A stretch of DNA of 64,000 bases. It comes from SB11 sp965222995. Its GTDB lineage: Bacteria; Bacteroidota; Bacteroidia; UBA8524. The stretch spans positions 1,116,001 to 1,180,000 of the forward strand of contig OZ244977.1 in NCBI GenBank assembly GCA_965222995.1, written 5' to 3'. The position numbers and the translations under genes were made by a program. The notes under the pieces were generated by a model. It was not told the DNA's origin. It saw nothing but the letters and a program-made list of their open reading frames with translations, and ran no database searches. This document shows, in pieces, positions 52,389 to 61,064 of this stretch (position 1 is its first letter; each line of letters starts with the position of its first letter).

Positions 52389-53303
52389 TTATTGTTTTAA
52401 GAAGCGTACTACTTCCGTTCTGTTTGATTGTATCTTTACATAGTAGCATCCGCTTTTAAATGAGGCTACATTTAAAGCTACTACATCGCTAGTAGCAATG
52501 CCGTTTAGTAAAACTTTACCTGTAATATCTAATACAGCATATTCAGCACCTTGTTGGGTTGAAATGTTAAGGTGGCTTGAAGCAGGTGAAGGCCACACTT
52601 TAACACGCGTTTCATTACTTGGTTTTTTAACGCTTGTAAGCGGCGTGAAAGAAACACGGTCTACAGTTAGTACCCCACCTTGTTTAAGATTTGTGCTTTT
52701 GCTTGATAACATAGTAATAACTACAGAATCAGGTGTTTCAGATGTTACCGAGTTGATATTAACCGTGAAAGAGTATAAACCCGGACTTGTTTGTGGCAGC
52801 ACAGCAGTACCAATGGCAACAATTTCAGTTTGTTGAGTTGAATTATTAAATTTTTTGAAGGCAGCAACAACCGTGGCAGAATCAGTGGTGTCAACAGCAG
52901 TAAAATTATACATACCGTACAGTTTGGTTTTTACCTGTGTCATAGGTTCACCGCCTACTAAAGGAAAGTTAGCGGTGTCAGAAATTTGCAGGTTAAAATC
53001 ACCATTAATCAAAACACCGGGCACAGGTTGTCCAAAAACATTCAATGTTTTTATTTCAGCCTGAGACGACCCAGAACTTTGCATTTGTACCTCTTTAACA
53101 CCGGCACTGATAAACTCGGTTAATGGATTAGAGCTTGTCCAGCCTTGGGGTTCACTCCAGTCAAAAGGAGGCTGTTTGCCTGATTTTTCCCATCTGTTTA
53201 ACTCTTGGTTGGTTAAAGTATCTTGTGCGTTTACTGATGAAATGTTAATTACCATCAAGCAGAAAAGAAATAGGGATAGTTTTAGTATTTGTTTAGTTTT
53301 CAT
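52389..53303 (-). CDS. Secreted protein with T9SS type A sorting domain
   Basis: 304 residues. Signal peptide (LSLFLFCLMVINISSVNAQ). The middle (about 30-215: WEKSGKQPPFDWSEPQGWTS, GVLINGDFNLQISDTANFPL) looks like a carbohydrate-binding or PCMD-like beta-sandwich with no catalytic motif recognised. The end (VKVWPSPASSHLNIS, AVLDITGKVLLNG, GCYYVKIQSNRTEVVRFLKQ) is a T9SS type A sorting domain. Stands alone, with a -7 element upstream and a terminator downstream. Binding target unknown. Confidence 0.82.
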   Translation of the reverse strand: MKTKQILKLSLFLFCLMVINISSVNAQDTLTNQELNRWEKSGKQPPFDWSEPQGWTSSNPLTEFISAGVKEVQMQSSGSSQAEIKTLNVFGQPVPGVLINGDFNLQISDTANFPLVGGEPMTQVKTKLYGMYNFTAVDTTDSATVVAAFKKFNNSTQQTEIVAIGTAVLPQTSPGLYSFTVNINSVTSETPDSVVITMLSSKSTNLKQGGVLTVDRVSFTPLTSVKKPSNETRVKVWPSPASSHLNISTQQGAEYAVLDITGKVLLNGIATSDVVALNVASFKSGCYYVKIQSNRTEVVRFLKQ

Positions 53304-53334
53304 AGACTTTATTTGTTTACATATGAATGACAGC

Positions 53335-53342
53335 CAAACATA
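53335..53342 (-). promoter_or_regulatory. Putative -7 promoter element for the cargo gene at 52389
   Basis: Minus-strand TATGTTTG, an exact TAnnTTTG, 31 bases upstream of the ATG; a TTTG lies 16 bases upstream, slightly short of the normal spacing. Confidence 0.45.
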
Positions 53343-53459
53343 TAAATATGTTGCAGTACAAATAAAATGAGTTTTAATGAAAATTAATAGAAACTAGTTT
53401 TACATATTGAAATAATATAGCAGTCTTTTACAGGCTTTTAAACTTAAGTATATGTTGCT

Positions 53460-54374
53460 ATGAGGAATAATACATTACTTGCAATCGTAATTCTGGTTTG
53501 TTTATCATTCTTTTCAAAAGAAGCTAACGCACAAAGCCGCTTACCTATAAATGGTTTTGAAGCTTACAGTGGTTTTGGTATTACTTATTTTTCAGGTGAT
53601 TTGGGAGGTACGGATGAGTTGATAAACTTCGACCCTAAGTCTTTAAATTTTGCTGTTGGAGGAGGTTTAAGGTATTATTTTACCAACCATTGGGCAGTAC
53701 GCGGCAATTTGTTTTTCGGCAGACTTTCTTCTGACGATGCTTTGTCTTCAAACCAGTTCAGAAAAGGAAGAAACCTAAATTTCCGTTCAAACATTACCGA
53801 TGTTTCATTGCAAATAGAGTATTCCTTATTTAACTACAATATCAGAGGCATATCAAAAAAATTATATAGAAGAAGGTTTAATAAAAGACATAATATATAC
53901 TTGTTCACGGGGATAAGTATGTTTAGGTTCAATCCGCAGGGAGAGTTAAATGGAGAGTGGTATGATTTACAGCCGTTATCAACAGAAGGGCAAGGGCTTG
54001 AGGGAGGAGCTAAACCATACAAGTTGTATTCGTTTTCAATACCTATGGGAGCAGGATATAAGTTTTTAGTGAATAAAAATATTTCGATAGGGCTTGAAGT
54101 AACCTTTAGAAAAACATTTACCGATTATATTGATGATGTTAGCGGTAATTACTATGATAATGACATTCTAAGACAAACCAAAGGTGATTTAGCCGCTGAC
54201 TTAGCAGATAAAAATTTATTTGCAGAGGGGCAAAACAGACCTGCAGGAGAGGCAAGAGGTAACCCAAATTCTAATGATAATTTTGCATTCTTTTTAATCA
54301 CCATTAATAAAAAATTGAACCTTCACAGAAAACCGGGGTGGGGAATACCTTGTCCGAATAGAGGGTTAGAATAA
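53460..54374 (+). CDS. PorG-like (DUF6089) outer-membrane barrel, copy 4
   Basis: 304 residues. Signal peptide (LLAIVILVCLSFFSKEANAQ). YSGFGITYFSGDLGG, NLNFRSNITDVSLQIEYSLF, YLFTGISMFRFNPQGELNGE, LQPLSTEGQGLEGG and FTDYIDDVSGNYY align with the tandem copies at 29669-32292, most closely with copy 3. The C-terminus differs: INKKLNLHRKPGWGIPCPNR, with the Cys still near the end. Unlinked to the others by 21 kb, it stands alone with the divergent cargo gene upstream. Confidence 0.78.
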   Translation: MRNNTLLAIVILVCLSFFSKEANAQSRLPINGFEAYSGFGITYFSGDLGGTDELINFDPKSLNFAVGGGLRYYFTNHWAVRGNLFFGRLSSDDALSSNQFRKGRNLNFRSNITDVSLQIEYSLFNYNIRGISKKLYRRRFNKRHNIYLFTGISMFRFNPQGELNGEWYDLQPLSTEGQGLEGGAKPYKLYSFSIPMGAGYKFLVNKNISIGLEVTFRKTFTDYIDDVSGNYYDNDILRQTKGDLAADLADKNLFAEGQNRPAGEARGNPNSNDNFAFFLITINKKLNLHRKPGWGIPCPNRGLE

Positions 54375-54387
54375 AAAATGAAAAAGA

Positions 54388-54409
54388 GCATGGTATTATT
54401 GCACCATGC
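54388..54409. repeat. Inverted repeat spanning the start codon of the GNAT gene
   Basis: GCATGGT, 8-base loop ATTATTGC, ACCATGC: 7 perfect pairs, with the ATG of the next gene in the right arm. The sequence TATTATTG inside it is one mismatch from a -7 element. Either an operator or coincidence. Confidence 0.4.
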
Positions 54410-54843
54410 AAAAGCAAATAGCTACGTCATATTTTATCTCTGATGATAAATTGCTTTTAGATATTGGGCTTATTCATCAATATCTCACCCAAAGTTATTG
54501 GGCTAAAAACATTCCTTTCCATATTGTAGAAAAATCTATAGAAGGTTCGTATTGTACTGGGTTATACCATGAAGAAGAACAAATTGGCTTTGCCAGACTG
54601 GTAACCGATTATGCCACTTTTGCCTACTTGGCTGATGTTTTTGTTGTTGAAGAATACAGGGGCAAGGGGCTTGCAAAAGAAATTCTACAGTTTATTATGG
54701 AGTTGGATTGGGTGAAACGCTTACGCAACGTAATGCTTGCTACGCATGACGCACATGATTTGTATAAACCCTATGGCTTTACTACCCTAACACACCCAAC
54801 AAGATATATGTATAAATTTAATTTGAAAGTATATGAAAAGTAA
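54406..54843 (+). CDS. GNAT-family N-acetyltransferase
   Basis: 145 residues. YLADVFVVEEYRGKGLAKEI is motif A, with R-G-K-G-L binding acetyl-CoA; LATHDAHDLYKPYGF is motif B. FARLVTDYATFAYL precedes it. This is the short GNAT subfamily common as stand-alone genes. Substrate unknown. Its stop is 5 bases from that of the convergent SRPBCC gene, where AAGAAT-ACT-ATTCTT (54842-54856) may act as a weak shared terminator. Confidence 0.85.
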   Translation: MQKQIATSYFISDDKLLLDIGLIHQYLTQSYWAKNIPFHIVEKSIEGSYCTGLYHEEEQIGFARLVTDYATFAYLADVFVVEEYRGKGLAKEILQFIMELDWVKRLRNVMLATHDAHDLYKPYGFTTLTHPTRYMYKFNLKVYEK

Positions 54844-54848
54844 GAATA

Positions 54849-55289
54849 CTATTCTTGACTTTCGGCAAACGCTTTAAAAGCATCCAAATACTTTTGCGAC
54901 TGCTTCTTGAATGCGCCCGGCATCAACCAACCCATTAGTTTCATGCCGAAACCGTCAAATTCAAACTCACTAACACTTTCATATTTGGTAGTATTATCAT
55001 CAACAGCAGTAAAGTAGTTCTTCTGTGGGTTTCTTACTCCTTTAGTTTCATAAATACCATGAAACTCATGCGGAAAATTACGCTCGGTTATGGTTTCAGT
55101 CATTTCAATTTCGCGTTTGCCCATTACAAACTTCATTTTAGCAACTGCGCCAGGTTGTCCGGGTTCTCCGCTAACATGCTCATAGCTTTGTAAACCGGGC
55201 ATCCATTTATATAGGTTTTCTATGCTGTCAAACAACTCAATGGTTCTTTCTAAAGGCTTATTAATAATAACGTGGTTGCTATATTTCAT
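54849..55289 (-). CDS. SRPBCC-family lipid/ligand-binding protein
   Basis: 146 residues. MKYSNHVIINKPLERTIELF and YKWMPGLQSYEHVSGEPGQP are typical of the START/Bet v1-like SRPBCC fold, with a C-terminal amphipathic helix (MLMPG-like WLMPGAFKKQSQKYLDAFKA). Ligand unknown. The start codon lies only 4 bases after a -7 promoter element, so the mRNA may lack a leader. Confidence 0.8.
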   Translation of the reverse strand: MKYSNHVIINKPLERTIELFDSIENLYKWMPGLQSYEHVSGEPGQPGAVAKMKFVMGKREIEMTETITERNFPHEFHGIYETKGVRNPQKNYFTAVDDNTTKYESVSEFEFDGFGMKLMGWLMPGAFKKQSQKYLDAFKAFAESQE

Positions 55290-55293
55290 AAAT

Positions 55294-55301
55294 CAAATAT
55301 A
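55294..55301 (-). promoter_or_regulatory. Putative -7 element abutting the SRPBCC start codon
   Basis: Minus-strand TATATTTG, an exact TAnnTTTG, 4 bases from the ATG at 55289. Confidence 0.45.
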
Positions 55302-55361
55302 AAAAATCAAAAAGTAATGTTAAACATTCTATATCAAACGGTTAAATACTTCTTCAAAAGG

Positions 55362-56027
55362 TTACTTTACTACTGCCAATGCAATACCGTCGTGTTCCTT
55401 ACTGCCAATAGTTTGCATAATGGTAGCAGTAACTTTTTCATTTTGAGAAAGCATTTTGTTAAACTGCTGCACTCCTTTTACCTTTTCATCGGTGCTATTA
55501 CCATCAAGCACTTTACCTTCTCGTATTACATTATCGGCAATAATTAAACTGCCTTTTCGGCAAAGCTGTAATGCCATTTCAAAGTATTCGGTATAAGGTG
55601 GTTTGTCGGCATCAATAAAAACCAAATCAAAAGTATAATTTCCATCCTCAATCAGTTTGGGTAAAATGTCTAAACCCTTGCCTACAATAACCTCAACTTT
55701 ATGACTTAGTCCTGCATTATCAATATTTTTTTGTGTTACCTCAGCATGTTTCTCATCAGCTTCAACAGTTATCAACTTGCCATCATTAGGTAAAGTTCTT
55801 GCCAACCAAATAGTACTGTATCCGCCTAAAGAGCCTAACTCAAGAATATATTTGGCATTGCAAACAGTTGCCATAACCTGCAAAAACTTACCCTGATTGG
55901 CAGATATGCTGTGCTGTGGTATTCCTTCTCTGTCTAGAGACTTGATAACACTTTTTAAAGCCTCATCTTCAGGCGCAACAAGGTCGTCGATGTAGTCATC
56001 TACTAAGCTAAAAAGTTCTTGATTCAT
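55362..56027 (-). CDS. O-methyltransferase, catechol/caffeoyl-CoA type
   Basis: 221 residues. KYILELGSLGGYSTIWLART is motif I, LITVEADEKHAEVTQKNID motif II, and FDLVFIDADKPPYTEYFEMA holds the metal-binding Asp; IIADNVIREGKV follows. The enzyme is a divalent-metal-dependent class I methyltransferase with a broad phenolic substrate range in the family. Lies downstream of the DUF2310 gene on the same strand, 23 bases away, so probably in one transcript with it. Confidence 0.88.
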   Translation of the reverse strand: MNQELFSLVDDYIDDLVAPEDEALKSVIKSLDREGIPQHSISANQGKFLQVMATVCNAKYILELGSLGGYSTIWLARTLPNDGKLITVEADEKHAEVTQKNIDNAGLSHKVEVIVGKGLDILPKLIEDGNYTFDLVFIDADKPPYTEYFEMALQLCRKGSLIIADNVIREGKVLDGNSTDEKVKGVQQFNKMLSQNEKVTATIMQTIGSKEHDGIALAVVK

Positions 56028-56050
56028 TGTTCTACACTCATTTAAAAGTT

Positions 56051-56824
56051 TTAATAACTATTGCTTGATAATGATGAAATTAACAAGCACTTATCGCATT
56101 TAAAGTTAAATAAACTATGAAGCTCATCTTTTAGTATCCACTCGCCACCACAACAAGGACATTTTCTATTCATATCCTTTTTATGGCTAATTCGTCTATA
56201 ATTAAACAGGTAATAGTAGGTAGATATTTTGGTTAGCTTAGTAATTTTCTCACAAATTTCTATTCCTTGCTTTGATAAGTCAGAATTATGCTGCCACATT
56301 TGCTTCATTGCCCACATTTCACCTACTTCACAACCTATCTGTAAAGTATCACAAGCTTTATAGTTACTTTGCCAACTTAAAATATCTCCGTAACCATAGT
56401 CATCATAAAGGGGAAGTTTATATAGGGGAACATCAAGTTTACAAGTACCACAAGTAATTGGTGAACCAATATGGTTAAAAGTGGTAAATAAAATATAGAA
56501 ATCACTTTTTTTACACTTACATTCTTTTGCGTCATAAACAGGAGACTTTCCTAGTACATTAAATTGCAGTTTTGATTTTGAAAGGGTTTCAATTTTTTTA
56601 ACTCTATCATTAATTAAAGATGTATTATGTTTTTTTTTCAAAGCATCTTTAGCAATTGTTAATGGAAAACATCTAATACTATCTAAATCTATATGTAAAT
56701 TATCCGTATCGTCTTGTACTTGTCCGTTTTTATAATAATTAACCAATAAGATAGAAAACTCCTCATATAGTGTTTCTTTATCCTTAGCTAAGTTAGTTGC
56801 TAACCGTATCTCTTGTGTGTACAT
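56051..56824 (-). CDS. DUF2310-like Zn-ribbon protein
   Basis: 257 residues, cytoplasmic. ECKCKKSDFYILFTTFNHIG and SPITCGTCKLDVPLYKLP (about 105-145) resemble the DUF2310 family, described as zinc-ribbon and possibly nucleic-acid-binding. A second four-Cys cluster lies at the C-terminus: KCPCCGGEWILKD and FKCDKCLLIS. Function unknown. The gene is AT-richer than its neighbours and sits between ruvC and an O-methyltransferase. Family assignment is from memory of the motif and moderately sure. Confidence 0.6.
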   Translation of the reverse strand: MYTQEIRLATNLAKDKETLYEEFSILLVNYYKNGQVQDDTDNLHIDLDSIRCFPLTIAKDALKKKHNTSLINDRVKKIETLSKSKLQFNVLGKSPVYDAKECKCKKSDFYILFTTFNHIGSPITCGTCKLDVPLYKLPLYDDYGYGDILSWQSNYKACDTLQIGCEVGEMWAMKQMWQHNSDLSKQGIEICEKITKLTKISTYYYLFNYRRISHKKDMNRKCPCCGGEWILKDELHSLFNFKCDKCLLISSLSSNSY

Positions 56825-56870
56825 TATTTATCGAAATAATCTAAAAATCAGTTAATCATCAAATCGAAAA

Positions 56871-57440
56871 CTATTTCATTCTATCGGGATTGTTTTTTAT
56901 AAAACTTTCCCAACTACCGTGTTTCACACCTGCACCCTTGAGGGCATTATTCTGGAAAAAATGGCAAACAGCAGCTGCTAAACCATCGGTAGCATCCAAA
57001 TACTGAGGCATTTTGTCAAATTGCATAAGCGTTTGTAGCATGGCTGCCACCTGCTCTTTAGTAGCAGTACCCTTGCCCGTAATACTTTGCTTTATTTTCT
57101 TGGGTGCGTACTCAAAAATAGGTACATCTCTTTGCAAAGCTGCTGCAATAGCTACACCCTGTGCCCTCCCCAGCTTCAACATACTTTGAACATTTTTCCC
57201 ATAAAAAGGAGCTTCAATAGAAAGTTCATCAGGGTGGTAGGTGTCAATTAAATATGTAATACGTTCAAAAATTTTTTTCAACTTCAAAGCATGGTCGCCA
57301 AGTTTGCCCAATTGTACCACACCTGCATTAATTAAAGTAAATTTCTTTCCGTTACAACCTATCAAGCCATATCCCATTATATTTGTGCCCGGGTCTATGC
57401 CTAAAATAATTTTATCAAAGTTATCTGGTGTAATTCCCAC
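56871..57440 (-). CDS. ruvC: Holliday junction resolvase RuvC
   Basis: 189 residues from GTG 57440; no ATG precedes the conserved core. IILGIDPGTNIMGYGLI holds the first catalytic Asp, LSIEAPFYGKNVQSMLKLGR the Glu and basic loop, and YLDATDGLAAAVCHFF the last Asp/His pair. It cuts Holliday junctions with RuvAB. Divergent from the membrane protein at 57477. The C-terminal tail SWESFIKNNPDRMK is typical for Bacteroidota. Confidence 0.93.
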   Translation of the reverse strand: MGITPDNFDKIILGIDPGTNIMGYGLIGCNGKKFTLINAGVVQLGKLGDHALKLKKIFERITYLIDTYHPDELSIEAPFYGKNVQSMLKLGRAQGVAIAAALQRDVPIFEYAPKKIKQSITGKGTATKEQVAAMLQTLMQFDKMPQYLDATDGLAAAVCHFFQNNALKGAGVKHGSWESFIKNNPDRMK

Positions 57441-57457
57441 AGTTTAAACTATACCCT

Positions 57458-57465
57458 CAAAAGTA
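57458..57465 (-). promoter_or_regulatory. Putative ruvC -7 promoter element
   Basis: Minus-strand TACTTTTG, an exact TAnnTTTG, 17 bases before the GTG at 57440. Confidence 0.45.
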
Positions 57466-57476
57466 ACATATACCTA

Positions 57477-58478
57477 TTGAAAACCCTTTGGCTTTGGTGT
57501 AAAAACAATTGGCTGCTTGTGCTAAAACTTGTGATTTTGGCAATAAGCATTTGGTTTTTATACACGAAGTTAATCGGTGAGAACGGCTGGAAAAGTTTTG
57601 AGGACATAAAACCAAGTGAAATAATTGCAAAACCACTGTTTTGGGTTGTGTTGGTTTTAATGGGAGTAAACTGGGGCATTGAGACCCTGAAGTGGAAAAT
57701 ATTGGTAAACAGGTTTGAAGGGATAAGCTATTATACTACTCTAAAAAGTATTGTTACCGGTGTTTTCATCAGTTTATTCATTAATATTTTAGTGCCTAAC
57801 CGATTGGGAGAGTTTGCAGGACGAATTCTTTATGTGCGTTTGAATAAAGTAAAGGCGGCACTTATTACATCTATCGGGAGCTTTGCACAGTTTATTGCAA
57901 CGGCGTTATTCGGGTCTTTGGCATTTTTAGTCTTTAGTTTTAGTGGTATTGCAGAGAGACCTTTAGAAAAATATGAAGGTTATTTACTTATAACAGCATT
58001 GGTACTATTGGTGGGGCTAATGGTATTGTTATACCTTAATATTAATGTACTTTCCTGGGTGTTAAGGAAGCCCAAATTTTTAAGACGGTTTAAAAAAATC
58101 ACATCGGTTTTCTACTTTTATAAAACCACAAGGTTATTAAAAGTACTATTGCTTTCAATACTTCGCTACGGGGTATTTTGCAGTCAGTTTATATTGCTTC
58201 TATGGGTTTGTGGAGTAGAAATTACAGCATTGCAGGGACTAATAGCTGTACCCATAATATTTTTAGTACAGACAGTTGTGCCTAGCAATATGCTAAGTGA
58301 TTTGGTAATTCGCGGGGCAGCATCAACATCTTTCTTGGGGTATTATAGCGATAACCATGCTGGGATATTATCTGCTGCATATTTGCTTTGGGCTATAAAT
58401 ATTTTTATTCCTGGGATGGTGGGTGCTGTATCATTCAGTATTTTTAAATATAAGGAGGGTAATGGTAATACTCATTAG
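57477..58478 (+). CDS. Lysylphosphatidylglycerol synthase TM-region-like (UPF0104) membrane protein
   Basis: 333 residues from TTG 57477, the only start codon available before the first helix (LLVLKLVILAISIWFLYTKL). About 8 transmembrane helices. GVFISLFINILVPNRLGEFA and VPSNMLSDLVIRGAASTSFL are conserved in the flippase-like domain family related to AglD/MprF; some members may move lipid-linked intermediates. No synthase domain is present. Overlaps the GT2 gene by 17 bases, a frequent pairing in Bacteroidota. Confidence 0.75.
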   Translation: MKTLWLWCKNNWLLVLKLVILAISIWFLYTKLIGENGWKSFEDIKPSEIIAKPLFWVVLVLMGVNWGIETLKWKILVNRFEGISYYTTLKSIVTGVFISLFINILVPNRLGEFAGRILYVRLNKVKAALITSIGSFAQFIATALFGSLAFLVFSFSGIAERPLEKYEGYLLITALVLLVGLMVLLYLNINVLSWVLRKPKFLRRFKKITSVFYFYKTTRLLKVLLLSILRYGVFCSQFILLLWVCGVEITALQGLIAVPIIFLVQTVVPSNMLSDLVIRGAASTSFLGYYSDNHAGILSAAYLLWAINIFIPGMVGAVSFSIFKYKEGNGNTH

Positions 58479-59619
58479 TATAATATCAACCCTGCTAATG
58501 GTATTTTATGTGGTTTTAATGGGGTATTACCGTAAGGGCTGGAAAAAAATACCTGTTGTTTTTGCAAAAGAATCCCTTTCTCTAACGCCTGTTACTATTA
58601 TTATACCTGCAAGAAATGAAGAAGAAAATATTATACGATGTTTACAGTCCATCTTCAACCAAAGTTATTTGAAATTAAGCTATGAAGTTATTGTTGTAGA
58701 TGACCACAGTACGGACAATACTGTAAACGTTGTGAAAAGCTTTGCTGCTGAAAATAAATGGGAGGGTTTACAGGTTTTAGAGCTTAAAAACATTCCCAAC
58801 AAACGTTATAAAAAGGCGGCTATAACTGAAGCCATTAAACTGGCTAAAGGAGAGATAATTGTTACTACTGATGCCGACTGTATTGTAGGAGAAGAATGGC
58901 TGGTAGAAATTGTAAACTTTTTTAACCACAATGAAGCTATGCTGGTTAGCGGGGCTGTTGTTTTTGATTGGGATAATGACAAACGGAATAGTATTACCAA
59001 TTTCTTTCTTCATATTCAGCAGCTTGAGTTTGCGGGCTTGGTAGGTATTGGTGGGGCTGCTTTGCAATTAGGTTTTCCCAACATGTGTAATGGGGCAAAC
59101 TTGGCTTATAAAAAAGAAGTTTTTGAGGAAGTAGGAGGTTATAGCGGAAATGAGGATATAGTATCCGGCGATGATATGTTTTTAATGCATAAAGTATATC
59201 AGCGTTATCCTGAGCAGGTATTTTTTCTTAAACAACAAGAAAGCATTACAAAAACACCTCCTGCATTCAGTTTAAAAGAGTTTATGGCTCAGCGAATTCG
59301 CTGGGTTTCAAAAAGTACAAGTTATAGCGATAAAAAAATTACGGTTGTTTTGGCAATGGCTTATTTTTTTAACCTCAGTATTGCTGCAAACTTTATTTTA
59401 GCAATTTGGGATACTGCTTTTTTGTGGGCAGCTATAATACAACTAGTAGCTAAAATACTTGTGGAGTGGTGGTTTTACGCTGCAATTCTTAAGTTTTTTA
59501 ATAAAACCCGGTTGCTAAAGTGGTTAGTGCCTGCACAACCTTTTCATATACTATATGTATTAATAATTGGGGTTTTGGGTAATTTTGGAAGCTATAACTG
59601 GAAAGGAAGAACCCAATGA
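58462..59619 (+). CDS. Membrane-anchored family 2 glycosyltransferase
   Basis: 385 residues from ATG 58462, preceded by AAGGAGG, an unusually good Shine-Dalgarno match for this phylum; an in-frame GTG at 58423 is less likely. One N-terminal helix (VILISIISTLLMVFYVVLMG), a GT2 domain (VTIIIPARNEEENIIRCLQS, VVDDHSTDNT, TTDADCIVG, GDDMFLMHKVYQ, and QRIRW), and two to three C-terminal helices. The Q(Q/R)xxRW-type motif marks processive enzymes such as those making polysaccharides. Cotranscribed with the neighbouring membrane protein; product unknown. Confidence 0.82.
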   Translation: MVILISIISTLLMVFYVVLMGYYRKGWKKIPVVFAKESLSLTPVTIIIPARNEEENIIRCLQSIFNQSYLKLSYEVIVVDDHSTDNTVNVVKSFAAENKWEGLQVLELKNIPNKRYKKAAITEAIKLAKGEIIVTTDADCIVGEEWLVEIVNFFNHNEAMLVSGAVVFDWDNDKRNSITNFFLHIQQLEFAGLVGIGGAALQLGFPNMCNGANLAYKKEVFEEVGGYSGNEDIVSGDDMFLMHKVYQRYPEQVFFLKQQESITKTPPAFSLKEFMAQRIRWVSKSTSYSDKKITVVLAMAYFFNLSIAANFILAIWDTAFLWAAIIQLVAKILVEWWFYAAILKFFNKTRLLKWLVPAQPFHILYVLIIGVLGNFGSYNWKGRTQ

Positions 59620-59891
59620 GTACAATGCCTCCCGTGCTGGAGAAGAAAATACTAACATCACTACTTTTCACAGAGAGTTTTGACACAATAATAGAAGAGG
59701 CTAAAGAAAGCGAGTTTTTAGTTGCTGATGTGTTGAAAGACCTAATAAAGGGCAAGTACGTTAGTCCTATGGTATTGAACGATGAAACTCAGGAGTATGA
59801 GTCTACGTATATGTATGACAGTGATAACATGCGGGCATATCATTACCAAATGACAGCTAAAGGACTTAATTTTTTAGGACAAAAATTTTAG
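59616..59891 (+). CDS. Small conserved-looking protein, possible winged helix
   Basis: 91 residues, start overlapping the GT2 stop by four bases (ATGA), so translation is coupled. Predominantly helical at the N-terminus (VLEKKILTSLLFTESFDTII) then SEFLVADVLKDLIKGKYVSP and the end AYHYQMTAKGLNFLGQKF, a layout compatible with a winged-helix DNA- or protein-binding fold. No specific family recognised. Function not assigned. Confidence 0.6.
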   Translation: MSTMPPVLEKKILTSLLFTESFDTIIEEAKESEFLVADVLKDLIKGKYVSPMVLNDETQEYESTYMYDSDNMRAYHYQMTAKGLNFLGQKF

Positions 59892-59940
59892 ATACTTTAT
59901 CCCTATTCCATCAGTTTTTTAAAAATTATTACATTGCAGC

Positions 59941-61035
59941 GTGCAACAAAAAAGCCCATTTACAAAAAAGTTTGCGCGCAATAAGCTGGCAGTGGTTGGA
60001 GCAGCTTTTATTGGGCTAATATGCATATTAGCCATTTTTGCTTATGGATTCATTCCTGATAAAAGTACAAATGCCAACGGTATGCAACTTTCATTGGCAC
60101 TAAAAAAGCCGGGTTTTGCTATGCAGTTTATCAAAGTTCCCACGCAAGTGGAACAAAAAAACTTTTTGAGCAGACTATTTACGGGTGAAGGAGAAGCCTA
60201 TAAATTAATCCCTATTGAAAAGTATTCAGTTAATAGCGATAAAGTTATAGTAAACGAATACTTGGGTATTGAAGGGCGTGAAGGGCCTGTAAGTAAATTC
60301 AGTTTTAAGCAGTTGGGTATTACTTCACAAGAAGAAGTAGAAAACTCATTGATTACGGAAAAAAAGTATTGGCTGGGTACCGACCGTTTTGGGCGTGATA
60401 TGCTGAGCCGTATGATATTAGGTTCGCGAATATCTTTAGCTGTGGGTATAATTTCTGTAGCAATATCTTTATTAATTGGTATTGTATTAGGGGGATTAGC
60501 CGGTTACTATGGCGGAAAGGTTGATGCTGTAGTAATGTGGCTAATAAATGTGATATGGTCGTTACCCACGCTGCTAATGGTTATTGCTGTTAGCGTAGCA
60601 TTGGGGAAAGGGTTTTGGCAAATTTTTGTTGCTGTTGGGCTAACCATGTGGGTAGAAGTGGCACGGGTTGTGCGTGGACAAGTAATGTCTTTGCGTGAGA
60701 AAGATTATATAAAAGCTGCCCAAATGCTTGGGTATAAGGATGGAAGAATAATTTTCAGGCATATTATGCCCAATATTATAGCTCCTGTTATAGTTATTGC
60801 CGCTGCTAATTTTGCTACAGCCATTTTACTAGAGGCAGGGCTTAGCTTTTTAGGTATAGGTGTACAGCCACCCATACCCAGTTGGGGCATGATGATAAAA
60901 GAACACTATGGCTATATAGTATTGGATAAGGCTTATTTGGCTATAATCCCCGGTGTAGCAATAATGCTTTTGGTAATGGCATTTAATTTTGTGGGGAATG
61001 GTTTACGCGATGCACTGGATGTACGCATGAAATAA
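59941..61035 (+). CDS. ABC transporter permease, DppC/OppC family
   Basis: 364 residues from GTG 59941. The first helix (LAVVGAAFIGLICILAIFAY) is the OppC_N region; a long periplasmic insert (about 40-135) is larger than usual. The BPD permease domain has 5 helices with the EAA loop SLREKDYIKAAQMLGYKDGR and ILLEAGLSFLGIGVQPPIPS. It carries di-/oligopeptides across the inner membrane with partner subunits not seen in the window. Followed 29 bases later by the kinase gene. Confidence 0.88.
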   Translation: MQQKSPFTKKFARNKLAVVGAAFIGLICILAIFAYGFIPDKSTNANGMQLSLALKKPGFAMQFIKVPTQVEQKNFLSRLFTGEGEAYKLIPIEKYSVNSDKVIVNEYLGIEGREGPVSKFSFKQLGITSQEEVENSLITEKKYWLGTDRFGRDMLSRMILGSRISLAVGIISVAISLLIGIVLGGLAGYYGGKVDAVVMWLINVIWSLPTLLMVIAVSVALGKGFWQIFVAVGLTMWVEVARVVRGQVMSLREKDYIKAAQMLGYKDGRIIFRHIMPNIIAPVIVIAAANFATAILLEAGLSFLGIGVQPPIPSWGMMIKEHYGYIVLDKAYLAIIPGVAIMLLVMAFNFVGNGLRDALDVRMK

Positions 61036-61064
61036 TAACTTTACTAAGTAGAAATATAAAATTG

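Noticed and set aside
55290..55361. Possible small RNA or gene between the SRPBCC and O-methyltransferase genes
   Set aside because: Only the -7 element is supported; the rest is AT-rich with no structure or frame.
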